A DNA stretch of 64,000 nucleotides, from contig NC_068343.1 in assembly GCF_014633365.1 (NCBI RefSeq), forward strand, positions 26,629,307 to 26,693,306, in the 5' to 3' direction. Position 1 is the first letter of the stretch, and every line of letters begins with the position of its first letter. Under the pieces are notes generated by a model, which was not told the origin of the DNA, made no database searches, and worked only from the letters and a program-made list of their open reading frames with translations. Source of the stretch: Diospyros lotus (lineage: Eukaryota > Streptophyta > Magnoliopsida > Ericales > Ebenaceae). Below, one piece after another: positions 1 to 11,142 of this stretch. The position numbers were made by a program, and so were the translations under genes.

Positions 1-559
1 TTTTGACACCAGCCTCTTTCCATTTTGCACTTTGGTCCTTTCCTTATGCTTCCCAATAGTGCCATTATGACCCACAAGTTCTATACTTTCCATTGCATCT
101 CTGAAGATTCTGAAAAAAATGCCATTTTGACCCTCTTCAGGTAAAATTAAGAAATTACACTTAGGTCTGAATCTATGTTTTGACTGTAAACCCTTTTGTT
201 TCTTCCCGAAACTACTAAAGGGTTGTTCTACATACTAAATATGAATCTCCTTGGGGTTTCGTTGACTTCTCAAAAGTCCTCTATGACAATTCAATTTTTC
301 AACCTAAATCATAGTTGTATTTTAGCTATATCGAAACTCGTTTCTAATCTGATTTCTTTCAGTGCCATAAACCATACCTCGAGATGTTCGTCAATAACAT
401 ATCATTTTCATTAGACATCTCAGCTCCAAGGCACTCCCTGCAGTCATTTGGTCACTCATAATTGTACCAAAAATTACATTATAGCCCCAATCTTCTAAAA
501 ATTTTATTTTTCTCAAGCTAAATTACTCTTGAGCTCTTTGCAAATTCTTGGGTATTGCA
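1..559 (-). repeat. Relic gypsy-type LTR, 5' end at 559
   Basis: Read on the minus strand, an LTR-like sequence begins at 559 with TGCAATACCC and runs off the left edge. It is diverged but alignable with the LTR starts at 1,362 and 15,658: shared blocks include the stretch around 360-415 (cataaaccatacctcgagat, compared with cataaatcttatctcgggac at about 1,165-1,185) and the run of 'aaagtcc' and 'cctaaatcatag' motifs at 270-320. It contains no believable ORF. It may be a second copy of the family or a duplicated part of the adjacent 3' LTR. Confidence 0.5.
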
Positions 560-1150
560 CGTTGTAATTGTCAACTATAATAGGTTCACTTAAGGTGAGA
601 CTTCACTGCCACCTATATTGTCCTGAACTGCTGCTAGACGTTTCTCAGGAACTCTTAGATAATCACTAAAATTGGAGAGATTCTTGTGATGGGTTAAGGT
701 GTTGGCCGATGCCAAACAAGTTTTGGTGTTATCTGTTTGCTAGCAGATAATAAAACTAGAAAGTCACACACCATATAACATGGCACCTATTGTGTCTCGT
801 ACATCATTAATATTTAATAATGGTTTTGGATGCGTCATTAAGTGTTAACGACAATGATTCATTAATAGTTAATGAGCCGATGCATTATATATTCGATTGT
901 TTTATTCATGCTATTGACTATTGGGGGAGTTGACTCCCTGAAATCGATAATCAACTCTTCTGAAGCTATAGTCGACTCCTACACCTTCCCAACCAATTTT
1001 GAGTATGTTACACGTGACATAAAATTGGGAAAATGGTGGGGGTGACTCGGAAAAGTAAATTTGACAGGGGAAAGGAGAGGAATTATAAAGAGTTATTTTT
1101 TACTTGGATTTTGTTTGCTCTTCTATTCTTCTATTTCCTCTGTAATATTA
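560..1150. other. Unassigned AT-rich stretch
   Basis: Nothing recognisable. It separates two related LTR starts (559 and 1,362). The small ORF overlapping its right end is not supported by any motif. It may be the remains of an insertion into the LTR, but I could not define ends or a target duplication. Confidence 0.3.
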
Positions 1151-1362
1151 TGTTCTGTTTCCCAACCATAAATCTTATCTCGGGACGCTCATCAAGACCA
1201 TATCATTTTCCTTAGATAATTACACTCTGGGGCATTCCCTACAATCGATTCGGTACTTATAACTGTAAAAATTTATACTTAAGTCCCTAATCTTTTGATA
1301 ATTTCACCTATGACCCAAGTTAAAATTACTATTGAACCCTTTAGAAAATTCGGGATATTACA
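1151..1362 (-). repeat. 3' LTR start of the minus-strand gypsy relic
   Basis: Minus strand begins TGTAATATCCCGAATTTTC at 1,362. The first 200 or so bases match 15,440-15,658 closely, with scattered substitutions. Similarity stops abruptly near 1,150, where the rest of the LTR is deleted or displaced. Confidence 0.7.
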
Positions 1363-1377
1363 TTTTCCCTTCCTTAC
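1363..1377 (-). other. Polypurine tract of the minus-strand gypsy relic
   Basis: On the minus strand this reads TAAGGAAGGGAAAA directly before the LTR start at 1,362, preceded by a 'tttcgaggatgaaatttttg' block. The plus-strand family member has the equivalent arrangement at 55,880-55,915 (gtaaggaggggagaa then TGTAAG). This is the expected priming site for plus-strand DNA synthesis. Confidence 0.7.
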
Positions 1378-4300
1378 AAAAATTTCATCCTCGAAATTCG
1401 CTATATATTCTAAATCTCAAAATTTCATCCCCAATATTAGCACCTAACTGATCAAATAACTAGGGAAGAACATACCTCAATACCTTATTTCCAATAATCC
1501 TGTAGTAACTCTTCACTAGCGATCACATATCCCAAGGAAAACTATACTGTCTATAATAATCTCCTAATCACAAGACTTTTGGCATGTATATCTTATTTGG
1601 AACTTGAGAATGCCATCGTGCATCAAAATCAGAACCCTTAGGCTGACCATGTTCATCAATCTATACACTTGTTTCCCACACACGCCTTTCAAATTTCCCT
1701 TTCAAAGCCCATAACCACATAACCCGGTCCTTAGGCTATGAGTCTCAACTCGAGCTCCCATCCAAGCCGGTACACACATCATCATAATGAGCTCGCGGCT
1801 CTTATATTATCAATTTTCAATTTGCTTTCACTAAATCATCCAATCGATAACCTTATACATATCACTTCTCTATTGTCGATTTCCCACTACGCCATTTATC
1901 ATGCTTTGATATTTTTTCAATCTTAACACAAAAATCCTTGATCTTGATAGATCTTGACTTCTATCGAATTGATCCCCAAAGAAATATTTTATAACATCAA
2001 ACTATTTCACGAACATCACAATATACCTCATCACATATCTTGTCACATAGGTAAGGCTTTTACCTGTACTATCATTACCAGTTTTAGGTAGTTTTTCTCA
2101 TACGTTTCCTTTGAACCATTATAGCCCTTTTTGCCATACCACACATGATGGATCATCTTTACCACATCGCTCTAGTTTCTTGGAAGATTGGATTCTAACC
2201 TTAACATAGCATCCACAATGCTACCCAAACTTCGACACCTGAATGTCTCCTACAGTACGTTGTGTTGCTCTAACTATTTGGGTCTTGCACCCTTGCCGCG
2301 AGCTAACTTACAATCCTTCCACTGTGGCTGCTCCGGTCATTGATTGTTGCAAGCCAACCATCAGTCCTCTGCCTTGGTCCTTAGCTTCAGGTCTGTTGTT
2401 GTAGGTTATGCACGTATGGTGCTATTGTTATGCTAGAGCTCCTCGTCCCATCTCCCAGAGCTATAATGATTCCCTCTTCAATCACTTCTTTTTCATGGTA
2501 AGAATTTATATATATGACTTTCTTAGTTGAAAAACCAATCTACAGTCCAATTTTCATATTTGACTAATCTCATTAACTATTGGTCCCATATTTTTCTCAA
2601 TTTGCCACAATTCGTCAAATTCAAGTTCATCACATTTTTCGAAGCGATCCTTAAAATAACATTCTATGTTATCAAATTAATTCCTACATCATTTGATCCT
2701 TGAATCAACACTCTATATCATGCTTAATTCTTCTAAGTAATATCTATTGTTGGCATAATCAAATTCTTAGTCCCCAAGAGACACTTAAGGCATCACCTTA
2801 CACTAATCGACTATAGTCATATTTTGAAATCATTTGATTTCTTTCATTATAATTTACCATACCTTACAAGACCTACTATCTTGATCTTAGATCCATATAT
2901 CATGGCACAACTTTGAACCCATAGCATAATTCCTGACTTCATCTGAACTCCCTAAGTTCATGGTACCTATGACAATCAGTTTTGATTTCATGTTCTCCGA
3001 CATTATTCTCAAATGTTCTTCATGCATCTCCCTATTCGAGGAGTATACCAGTATATTATCAATAAACACAATCACTAATGCAACTTTAACGTAGTTGGTG
3101 CATTGGTCAAACCATAAGGCAACATCAAATCATGACTTAAATGTCGTTCCAGAAATGTCTCATTCCTTTACCCTCGATCGCGCATCAATCTTAGAAAATA
3201 TCCTAGCCGCTTGCAACTTGTTAATAATTCATCACTTCAAGGTAAGAGATACTAATTCTTAATTATCATCTCCTTTAAATCTTGATAATTTAATACCCTC
3301 AATCAAGCCATACGTAGCTAATCATCTAATAATCTCAAGCTACCAATTTTTCGAGACTCTTTATTAAGAAATCCTAATAATGTTTTTGAGAATACGTCCT
3401 AGCATTTCTCTCACTACCTCAACTTTCTTAAGACTTTTCATTGACCGCATGCGCCTGTACCACATATCCATAGGCTCCTTATACTCACAATTTGTTGACA
3501 TGATCTTTTATGATTGTTTAGTTATACATCTCTCAATTTGCCCACCAAGGCTGTATAGACTAACCGTCTAGCCATATAAGAGTCCCATTCTCCAAAAATA
3601 AAAAATCTTGGATCTCTCATAGATTTAGGTTTATTAAGAATGCAGCTTCCTCTACTGTGACCTGTCATCCTGGCATATCTGCCATCACCTATTTCTCTCA
3701 AGCACGTCAAAGATTTGCACGACCATCAAGATAACAATCCATAACCATTCCATTAACTAGAGCATGTAGGTGCTTACATCACCCATGGTACTCCAATCCT
3801 CATTGAATCATGGCTTCCATAGCTTAAAAGATTCAATCTCTATTTCCTTAACAATATTACCCAAAGACCCTCTGGATCTCTTCTTAAAAAACTTTGAATT
3901 CTCATCACAAATCTTTAGATTCTCTATGGCCCTAAAAACATCATTCCTTCAAGATAATTCCTCGAAAATCCCAAATCGATTTATCTCTGAAGATCCCAAA
4001 TCAAATTGCGTTAACTGGTTTCAACCACTTTCTATAAACTCATGCTTTGTTGAACCTCAAGAATCTCCCGGCATTCTTTACCTACATATACCTTAAATTT
4101 CTATAACGATTCAGGTCCCTATGCAGATGCACAAGGCATACCTTATTCACGTGACCCTTCTCACAGACTTCCAAATCCTCAGGCTCACTTAGCACACTGA
4201 ACCGTAGTCACAAGCTCTATTGACTAGGTCTCTTATCATTACTTTTATGATAGATATAGCCTAACAAGAAACTCTTGTGGTTTAGGTACACAAACTCTAC

Positions 4301-5624
4301 TTCGAACTGAGATTACTATCTCGCAATTCATCATCAAGGCTTTGGACTGGCTTTGCTTTACTACCCAAAATCTCATTCTTGATGTTTCACTGCCTCTTAT
4401 ATTTCATTCTTCAGATCTAGTTGAGTATCGGCCTAAGACCATTAAATTAGATTCTCCTAGGCATTACACTTACCGTTAGCCAGCACACCGGCTGACACCA
4501 TCACCCCGGTCACATAGTAGGCTTACTCCTATACCAAGCGTAGACCCTTATATTGGCACGCCTAGGTGAAACTGCACGATCTCGACGTAGTCCTTCAGGA
4601 ACTATTGTTCACTATCGCTGCCACATGTCTAACTTATTCAACAAAAACATACGTCCTAGGCCCTCATTGCCAGTGATCACACCACCGAACAAGTAGTGCC
4701 TATATGGCTCACGAGCATACATTAAATCTACCATGTCCACTTTACACATTAGATTGCTCTTTCCATGTAACCCAACTCTATTCTCGAGGTATACGTTAAG
4801 AACGACCTATCTCATGATCCCACTAGCATGCCACACTAGATACTGAGGTTAATCTACCCCTCGAGCCTCACAATGCTTGTCTCAACTCATAAGATGACCA
4901 TGAACCTAGATGCAATTCTTTAAATAGGACACATAGTCCATATTCAAGACATTACTTGCTTCATTTTCCCTAGATCATGTCTTCACAATACGATCCATCT
5001 TATTTTGGTTTGATTCCCTAGGTTTCCAGCCTCGCTCAACAAACTAGTGACACACCTCGCACCCTAGTCCATTAGGACTTGTACCCATCATCTTAGCCAA
5101 TGCTATTTTCCTATCCTTAGAATAGAAATATCTAAGTATGTCATCATATATTTTTTCCTTGATGCAAACCCTAGGGTTCTCGATCTACACATTTCATTTT
5201 TAGAATTGCTAATTTATCCTTACATTTGAATCTTAATGATTCATATCTTCTATTCCTGAACTTAATCTTGACAGCTAGGTTATGTTACATTAGACTAACC
5301 GTTTATGACTCGATCATTTCAATAACTACCAATTACCCTTTCATTCAACGTAAAGATTTCGACTAGTAACCTCAAATCAACTGACCTCAAATCAACAATC
5401 TCCTAACCTCATGGGTTCATAATCCTAATTACCAAATTAACCTTACATTTGAACCATATCATTGGACCCTAACTTTAATAACTAGGTCATTTCGACTAAC
5501 TGTACCCTTAACAAGGTCAATATCCTCTAAGACTTCAACTGACAATCCCTGAGCCTCTAAATAGGGACTTCATTCTATGAACCATCTATGATTCGACCAT
5601 TCTTGACAATTACTAGTTACCCTA
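1378..5624 (-). pseudogene. Degenerate gag-pol interior of the gypsy relic
   Basis: This 4.2-kb stretch is the remaining interior of the minus-strand element. Apart from the RT fragment at 2,887-3,165 there is no ORF of useful length, and stops occur in all frames. The order fits minus-strand reading: leader and gag region at 5,600-5,000, RT near 3,000, polypurine tract at 1,377. The RT-to-tract distance is too short for a full RNase H and integrase, so internal deletion is likely. The leader/gag part (5,030-5,600) aligns with 49,550-50,430 in reverse complement, including a well conserved block around 5,065-5,140. Function is lost. Confidence 0.6.
2887..3165 (-). pseudogene. Reverse transcriptase fragment (Ty3/gypsy)
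   Basis: Minus-strand translation shows a decayed 'PxGLTNAP' block just upstream (about 3,075-3,140), then VFIDNILVYSSNREMHEEHL. This is the core of a gypsy RT: the F-x-D-D catalytic box followed by LVYSK-like and EEHL motifs. The second catalytic aspartate is asparagine (FIDN), and the reading frame is lost soon after residue 26 of this fragment. It cannot encode an active polymerase. In a complete element this domain copies the RNA genome in the cytoplasmic particle. Confidence 0.8.
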
Positions 5625-6293
5625 TAGTCCAAATAAGTATTATAAGTATTATATTTGGACTAAATTAGATTTGGGCCAAATATTAAATATTATATTTGGG
5701 CCAAATATTAAATATTATATTTGGGCTTGAATTAGATTTGGGTCAAAATATTTTATTTAAACCTATAAAAGGATTTGGGCCATTCAATTATATTTCTAGT
5801 TGGACTAGAATAAGCCCACTTAATATTCTAATTAAATTAGAATTATTGGTCTAAGCCCAATCCATTAGGGTTTTAGAAACCCTAGGATATTTCACTATAA
5901 ATATCCCTTTATGGGTTGCCCAAAATAGTAGTGTTTTTGGTGTCGTTTTTCAAGAGTTGAAAAATGTATTGCCGTTCACTCTTCCCCGTTTCTTTTGGCA
6001 TTGATTTGAAACGTGGGTGTTCTTTTACCGTCCATACACAAACCGCGCAAAGGAGAAGGAGCTAGCACTCCTATGCCGCTCTCCTTGCCAACGGACGCGT
6101 GCCGCGTATCACGAGTTAGAGGCGGGACACTTGGACGGCTCGAATCCGCGAACGACTCGATAATCTAAAGGTTAGATTTATTTATTTATTTGTGAATGAT
6201 TTAATTTCGACGTTGATCAAATCGCTGGGATCGGGGTAAGTTTAAAATTTTGAACTACGTTGTTTACCCCGTAGCGATCTTGCTTTTCTTTCA
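5625..6293 (+). repeat. Truncated 5' LTR of the copia element
   Basis: This matches the last part of the 3' LTR (about 14,300-14,985) nearly base for base, ending ...gatcttgcttttctttca. The left edge lies within a tandemly repeated 'tattatatttggactaaa' segment. A TATA box (ctataaatat, 5,895-5,904) is shared with the 3' LTR at 14,588-14,595. The first two thirds of the LTR, including its TG terminus, are absent. Confidence 0.85.
5895..5904 (+). promoter_or_regulatory. LTR TATA box
   Basis: The sequence ctataaatat is followed by a GC-richer untranslated segment. It is conserved in both LTRs of this element, which is where RNA polymerase II initiation is expected in a copia LTR. Upstream promoter sequence of this copy is truncated. 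Confidence 0.55.
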
Positions 6294-6294
6294 G

Positions 6295-6306
6295 TGGTAT
6301 TAGAGC
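6295..6306 (+). other. Primer binding site (initiator tRNA-Met type)
   Basis: TGGTATTAGAGC begins two bases after the LTR terminus CA at 6,293. It differs by one base from the usual plant tRNA-Met primer site TGGTATCAGAGC (seen intact at 49,389). It would prime minus-strand DNA synthesis. Confidence 0.85.
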
Positions 6307-6479
6307 CATCGTCGAAATATTTCATTTCCTTACGTGCGGATTCGGTTATGTTGTTATTTGTGAAATAATTAAATAATTGTTGCGTTTGTATTTTTGGATT
6401 GCAAAATGTTTTTGGGTGAAGGGCAAAAGATCGTGTATGACACGAAAAAGGGCGAAACAGGGTTCGGGGTGCATACGGA

Positions 6480-6800
6480 TGCACTGGGGCATTGAAAGAC
6501 GTGGCCAAACGGGGCCCGCGCACGCTGGGCACGGCTTGGGGCGGCCTGGGTGCGCGCGCATTGCGAGGCCGGGCGCGGGCGCGACCCGCGGGTTCGACCC
6601 GCGAGAAGCACGTGGCCCGCGGGTGCGACCCGCGACCCGCGCGCGGGCGTGGCCAACCCACGCGGCCCCTGTCGCCCGCATGGGCCGCCTCCCGGCCCCT
6701 CCCGCTACCTTAGGCTTTGGTTTGACCCTTCCTCGAGGTCCCCGTGAAGCACCTGAGCTGACCCTTCAGTGGCCCAGTGCGTTTCGTTCCCTCGGGTGAG
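6480..6800 (+). other. GC-rich leader segment of the copia element
   Basis: A sharply bounded, very GC- and CpG-rich block (repeated CGACCCGCG, CCCGCGGG and GCGCGC strings) sits between the primer site and gag in otherwise AT-rich DNA. Long overlapping ORFs occur in several frames on both strands here, as expected from low stop-codon density. None resembles a known protein. I read it as non-coding leader. Confidence 0.6.
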
Positions 6801-8060
6801 GCCTGGTCAAATTATTTGGCTATTTTTTATTATTTTTATCCGATCCATGAATGTATGACACTTATGGGCAGTGATTAAAATTGGGCCAGGGCTGTTAATT
6901 GGGTTATTTATTATTGGGCTGCTAGTGTATGTTTGACATGCATTGGTTGATCCAAGGCCTGTTGAGCCTTGTTAGTTAGACTAATGGATGGAGCCCAAGC
7001 CCAACACAATTAAAACAAGTTTGTTTTTCCAAAATTATATAAATTTTCAATTTATTGAAAGCGTTTCATTAAGATTGAAATAGATGCGATAATTAATTAA
7101 CATAATCTAAATGAATCAATGTGATTGATTGCATGGGTGTATGGTATGGATCGAGTCAACCATTTATTTTATGTTGGGAATGAATGCTTGTAAATTTGGT
7201 TTTTAAAATAGGGCCTGCGTGTCCTGCCTCTCTTATACTCTGATGTACATTCTCTTCTCATCTCACTCCCCCCAAATGTAACTCGGGGTTTCTGATTCTA
7301 TGTAATGTATGTAGAATAGAATAAAGTAGTGATAGTTGTAGTTTGTATGAAGAGCTAGAGATGGAGCCAAATTGAAGACAAGATTCGAAAACCAACGAAG
7401 GCTTGAAGAATGTGCTTATGAAGCAAGATGTGATTCTTCACCTAGGTTTGACCCGCTAGCTTCCCCTCTATGCCTCGAGGGGGCTAGCCATAGTTATCCA
7501 TACCATACACCGGTTTGAGTCGTTTATTATGCATTATTAATTTGATTAATTGCATGTGATGAGACCTAAATAAATATATAATAAATCCCTCATTAATATT
7601 AAGCCAACTTGCCTTCCATCATTATGAAGCATTAGGTTTCTAGCTGGCACTTGATTTGTTGAGTCACTCAAGGTCATGTGTCACCTATGATTCCTATGTT
7701 TCATGGGCCATGAGATGTCCCTGAATGGTGGGTCTGACTTAACTAGAAAGGTGGGGTTTGTTGAGTCACTCAAGGCCTTACTGAGTATAGAGGCAAAGAT
7801 TGGGAGTCACATAAGATGTGCTTGGCAAGGAGTTGTCAACCCAATGAATCTAGGAGTTGCATGGAGATGCAATTGGTAGCAAGTACCTACCTAATCGATC
7901 CTAGCACAATTTGTTGAGTCACTCAAGGTTGTGCGAAGGGAGATGGGATCCTAGCCCATTAGGAAATCTTCCAATGGGATTTCTCGAGTTATGTCTTGAG
8001 GGTTGAAAACTCGTAGAAAATAGTGGGAGCAATCATAAAATGTTACTTCTTGTAATTTAT
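6801..8060 (+). other. Copia leader between GC block and gag
   Basis: No coding signal. It contains three copies of the palindrome-bearing string tttgttgagtcactcaagg at 7,655-7,673, 7,757-7,775 and 7,910-7,928 (listed separately). The long distance from primer site to gag is within the range for copia elements with large leaders. Confidence 0.5.
7655..7928 (+). repeat. Three dispersed copies of a TGAGTCA palindrome
   Basis: The 19-base string tttgttgagtcactcaagg occurs exactly three times, starting at 7,655, 7,757 and 7,910. Its core TTGAGTCACTCAA is a perfect palindrome around a central C and contains TGAGTCA, the classic bZIP/GCN4-type site. Spacings are 102 and 153 bases, both multiples of 51. 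Intervening sequence is only weakly similar. Confidence 0.7.
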
Positions 8061-8089
8061 GATTTTGCAATTTAATATGATTATAATAA

Positions 8090-8800
8090 TATCTCTATTC
8101 AGTTGTTGATCCAGAATGTCTGGAAACATGTCGATAAGATCGATACTCGAGGGCAATAATACCTTCAACGGACTAATTTCTATGACTGGGAGATCATCTT
8201 GAGGATAGTCCTCATGTATGATAAGATTCTTTATGCGATAGAGAGCTATCTTCTTACGAAGCCACCAGTTAAGGAAATAGTAGCACATTAGGCCTGAACG
8301 ATGCACAAGGTTGATATGATCATCGCTTGGTGTATTGCCTTGGCCGCCATGACCCCAAAACATAGGTCGCATCATAAGAGTTATGATGCATATGAGATCA
8401 TGGCTAGGCTCAAGGATCATCTATTGAGAAGCATATCATGGAGATGATATGTTTTATCAATAGGTTGCTAGAGCTAAACTTGGGTATGGATGCAGAAACT
8501 TACCCCAGACTTGGTGCTACAGTCCCTCCCTAAAATTTATGGATAAGACTATTGGAGAGTTGTTGTCCATACTAAGGAGACCGAGCCTAAAATTGATTAT
8601 AGGCCAAGGGAAGTGTTCTCTTAGTTGAAGGGCCCAAGGTGCACAAGGGCAAGCCCAAGAGTAAGAAAGCCAAAAGGAAAAAGAGTTCTTCCATAGCGCA
8701 ATCTGGAAAAGTCCAGAAAACCAAAACCTAAAAGGGTAAATAGGATGCGATCTATTTCCACTATGATAAACTAGGAGGTGTAGAGTAAGAAGAGTTCTAC
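8090..8800 (+). pseudogene. Copia gag relic
   Basis: Frame-shifted translation shows a copia capsid signature: a block reading NNTFNGLNFYDWEIILRIVL near 8,140-8,210, corresponding to the conserved 'G-x-N-[FY]-x-x-W' start of the UBN2-type gag domain, then alternating helical segments. Near 8,735-8,780 a zinc-knuckle-like stretch has lost its cysteines (it reads DAIYFHYD). Several stops interrupt the frame. In a working element Gag packages the RNA and builds the particle. Here it is non-functional. Confidence 0.65.
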
Positions 8801-9450
8801 TCAAGGCACTTCGGGTATTTATGTTATTGGAATTAATCTATCTACTTCTGATCAGTCCACATGGGTATTAAATACTGGATCTAGTGCTCATATTTACACT
8901 TTTGTGTATGGGCTTGGGAGTACGAGAAGATTAATAATAGGAGAAGTGTACCTACACGTGGTAAATGGATCAAAAGTTGTTCCATTAGTTGTAGGGACCT
9001 ATTTCTTGACATTGCTCACAGGGCTTGTATTGGAATTACATAACTGTTACTACAATCCTAGTTTGACTAGGAATATAATTTCTAATTCTTGTTTGACAAG
9101 GATGGAGATTCATTTTCATTCAAGGACAATAGTTGTTCATTTTATAAAAATGAGTTGTTTTATGGTAAAACAATAGTACGTAATGGTTTGTATGTCCTTG
9201 ATGTTGATACTCCTATCAATAACATAAATATTAAGCGACTTAAATCAGGTGATTTAAATAGCACTTATTTATGGCATTGTTGCCTTGGCCATATAAATGA
9301 GACCCGCATATCCAACTTGTATAAAGCTGGATATCTTGGCACATTTGATTATGAATCATATGGTGCTTGCGAATCTTGTTTACTTGGCAAGATGACTAAG
9401 TCTCTTTTTAAAGTAAAGAGAGGCTACATAAGTGCTAGGGTTTGTGCACA
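8801..9450 (+). pseudogene. Copia protease and GAG-pre-integrase relic
   Basis: At 8,859-8,888 the translation reads WVLNTGSSAHI. This is the aspartic-protease active site in which the catalytic Asp (normally D-T/S-G) is Asn. Downstream, 9,210-9,420 encodes the GAG-pre-integrase zinc-binding region: WHCCLGHIN, then ACESCLLGKMTK, matching the WHxRLGH...CxxCxxGK pattern. Frameshifts near 9,090 and 9,440 separate the pieces. The protease would have cut the polyprotein but lacks its key residue. Confidence 0.8.
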
Positions 9451-10200
9451 TTGATGTGTGTGGACCCATGTCCACCCAAGCCAGAGGTGGATATGTCTAC
9501 TTCATAACCTTTATGATGGTAAGATCATGTTTTGGTTATGTGTATCTTATGAGACACAAATCTGAGGCTTTTGAAAAGTTCAAAGAATTCAGATTTGAAG
9601 TAGAGGAACAAATTGGGAAAAGTATCAAAGTACTTCGATTAGATCGAGATGGTGAATAGTTGAACAGTGAGTTTCTAGATCATCTGAAGAAGAATGAGAT
9701 TCTCTCACAATGGACTCCACCTGGAACACCAGAGATGAATGGTGTGTCTGAAAGGAGGGATAGGACCTTGTTGGACATGGTCTGGTCCATAATGAGTCGC
9801 ACTGAACTCCCTATTTCATTTTGGGAATACGCACTCCTCACCATGATCTTTGTTTTGAACAAGGTTCCAAGTAAGTCAGTTACTCAGACTCCATATGAGA
9901 TATGGAAAGGAAAGAAGCCAAATTTGTCTTTCCTTAAGATTTGGGGTTGTTAAGCTTATGTCAAGCGTGTTGACAATAATAAGCTAAAACCCAAATCGAT
10001 GAGATGTTTGTTTGTGGATATCCAAATGGATATTACTTTTACTACCCATATGAACAAAAGGTGTTTTGTTGCCAAGCATATGGTGTTCCTTGAGAAGGAA
10101 TTCTTAGATGCTGTGGCTAGTGGGAGGAATGTTAAGCTCGAAAAGATTCGAGGTGAACCACAAACAAATATTTCCCTCCAAGAACCTGAGAAAGATCAGA
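9432..10200 (+). pseudogene. Copia integrase relic
   Basis: The integrase core is clear: VHIDVCGPM (first catalytic Asp), then LRLDRDGE followed by a TAG stop at 9,657-9,659 and NSEFLDHLKK (second Asp region), then TPEMNGVSERRDRTLLDM (catalytic Glu in the N-G-x-x-E-R context), then the PYEIWKGKKPNLSFLKIWGC block typical of copia integrases. The stop replaces the residue before 'LNSEF'. Position between protease and RT is diagnostic for Ty1/copia. Integrase would insert the cDNA; the stop makes this copy non-functional. Confidence 0.88.
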
Positions 10201-10329
10201 CACAAGATGTTGTGTCAACTCCCAAACCTTCTACACAAGAACCTCATAGGTCGATGAGGGTTCGTCGCGAGCAAGAGAGATATGGATTTCTCATCTCGGC
10301 ACATGGAGATGTGCTTCTGGTTGTGAACG

Positions 10330-11100
10330 ATGACCCTACTATCTATGATGAGGCAATGTCTGACATTGACTCTGGGTTATGGCAATGACAAAACAGCTTT
10401 CCTTGAAGGAAACCTGATCGAGGATGTATATATGACACAGCCTGACAGTTTTGTTACTCATAAACATGCAAATAAGATTTACAACTTGCAAAGGTCCATT
10501 TGTGGACTAAGGCAAGCATCCCGGAGGTAGAATCAATGTTTTGATGAAAAGATCAAAAAGTTTGATTTTTCACAAAAGGGAAGTTGATCCTTGTGTTTAC
10601 AAGAAGGTTAGTGGGAGCGTGGTGGTCCTTTTAGTCCTATATGTGGACAATATATTGCTCATAGGGAATGGTGTTCCCATGATGCAATTAGTTAAAATAT
10701 GACTTTCAAAATATTTTCTCCATGAAGGATTTGGGAGAAGCAGCCTATATTCTGGGAATAAGGATCTATAGAGATAGATGCAGGAGGTTGCTAGTACTCT
10801 CCCATAGCACGTACATTGACAGGGTGTTAAAGAAGTTTAGCATGGAAGATTCTAGGAGGAGAAGTCTTCCCATGTCACATGGAATACATCTCTCCAAGGC
10901 TATGTGTTCGAAGACACAAGATGAGAGAGATAGGATGAGTCGAGCACCATATGCCTTGGCTATTGGCTCGATCATGTATGCCATGTTATGTATGAGGCCT
11001 GATATCGCATATACTTTGAGAATATGTAGTAGATATCAAGCTGATCCAGGTTAGAAACACTGGATTGCTATGAAAACCATTCTTAAGTACTTGTGAAGCA
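10330..11100 (+). pseudogene. Copia reverse transcriptase relic
   Basis: Pieces of a copia RT in order: DKTAFLEGNLIEDVYMTQP (normally 'V-K-T-A-F-L-x-G-x-L-x-E-x-V-Y-M'), KIYNLQRSICGLRQASR, then the catalytic box reading YVDN at 10,640-10,651 where YVDD is expected, then MKDLGEAAYILGIRI and the terminal thumb-like block through PDIAYTL near 11,010. The second catalytic Asp is Asn. The N-terminal third of RT is deleted between about 10,380 and the first motif, and frames shift repeatedly. Confidence 0.88.
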
Positions 11101-11142
11101 CTAAAGAGATGTTTTTTGCCATATGGAGAATGAGAGCATACC

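Noticed and set aside
5880..5890. Telomere-like 'accctagg/ccctaa' strings in several LTRs
   Set aside because: They are isolated single units (aaccctagg) in promoter-proximal LTR sequence, not tandem TTTAGGG arrays.
6242..6799. Overlapping ORFs of 65-140 codons on both strands
   Set aside because: They arise from the GC-rich leader where stop codons are rare. The compositions are Arg/Pro/Ala/Gly-rich in every frame and no domain is visible.
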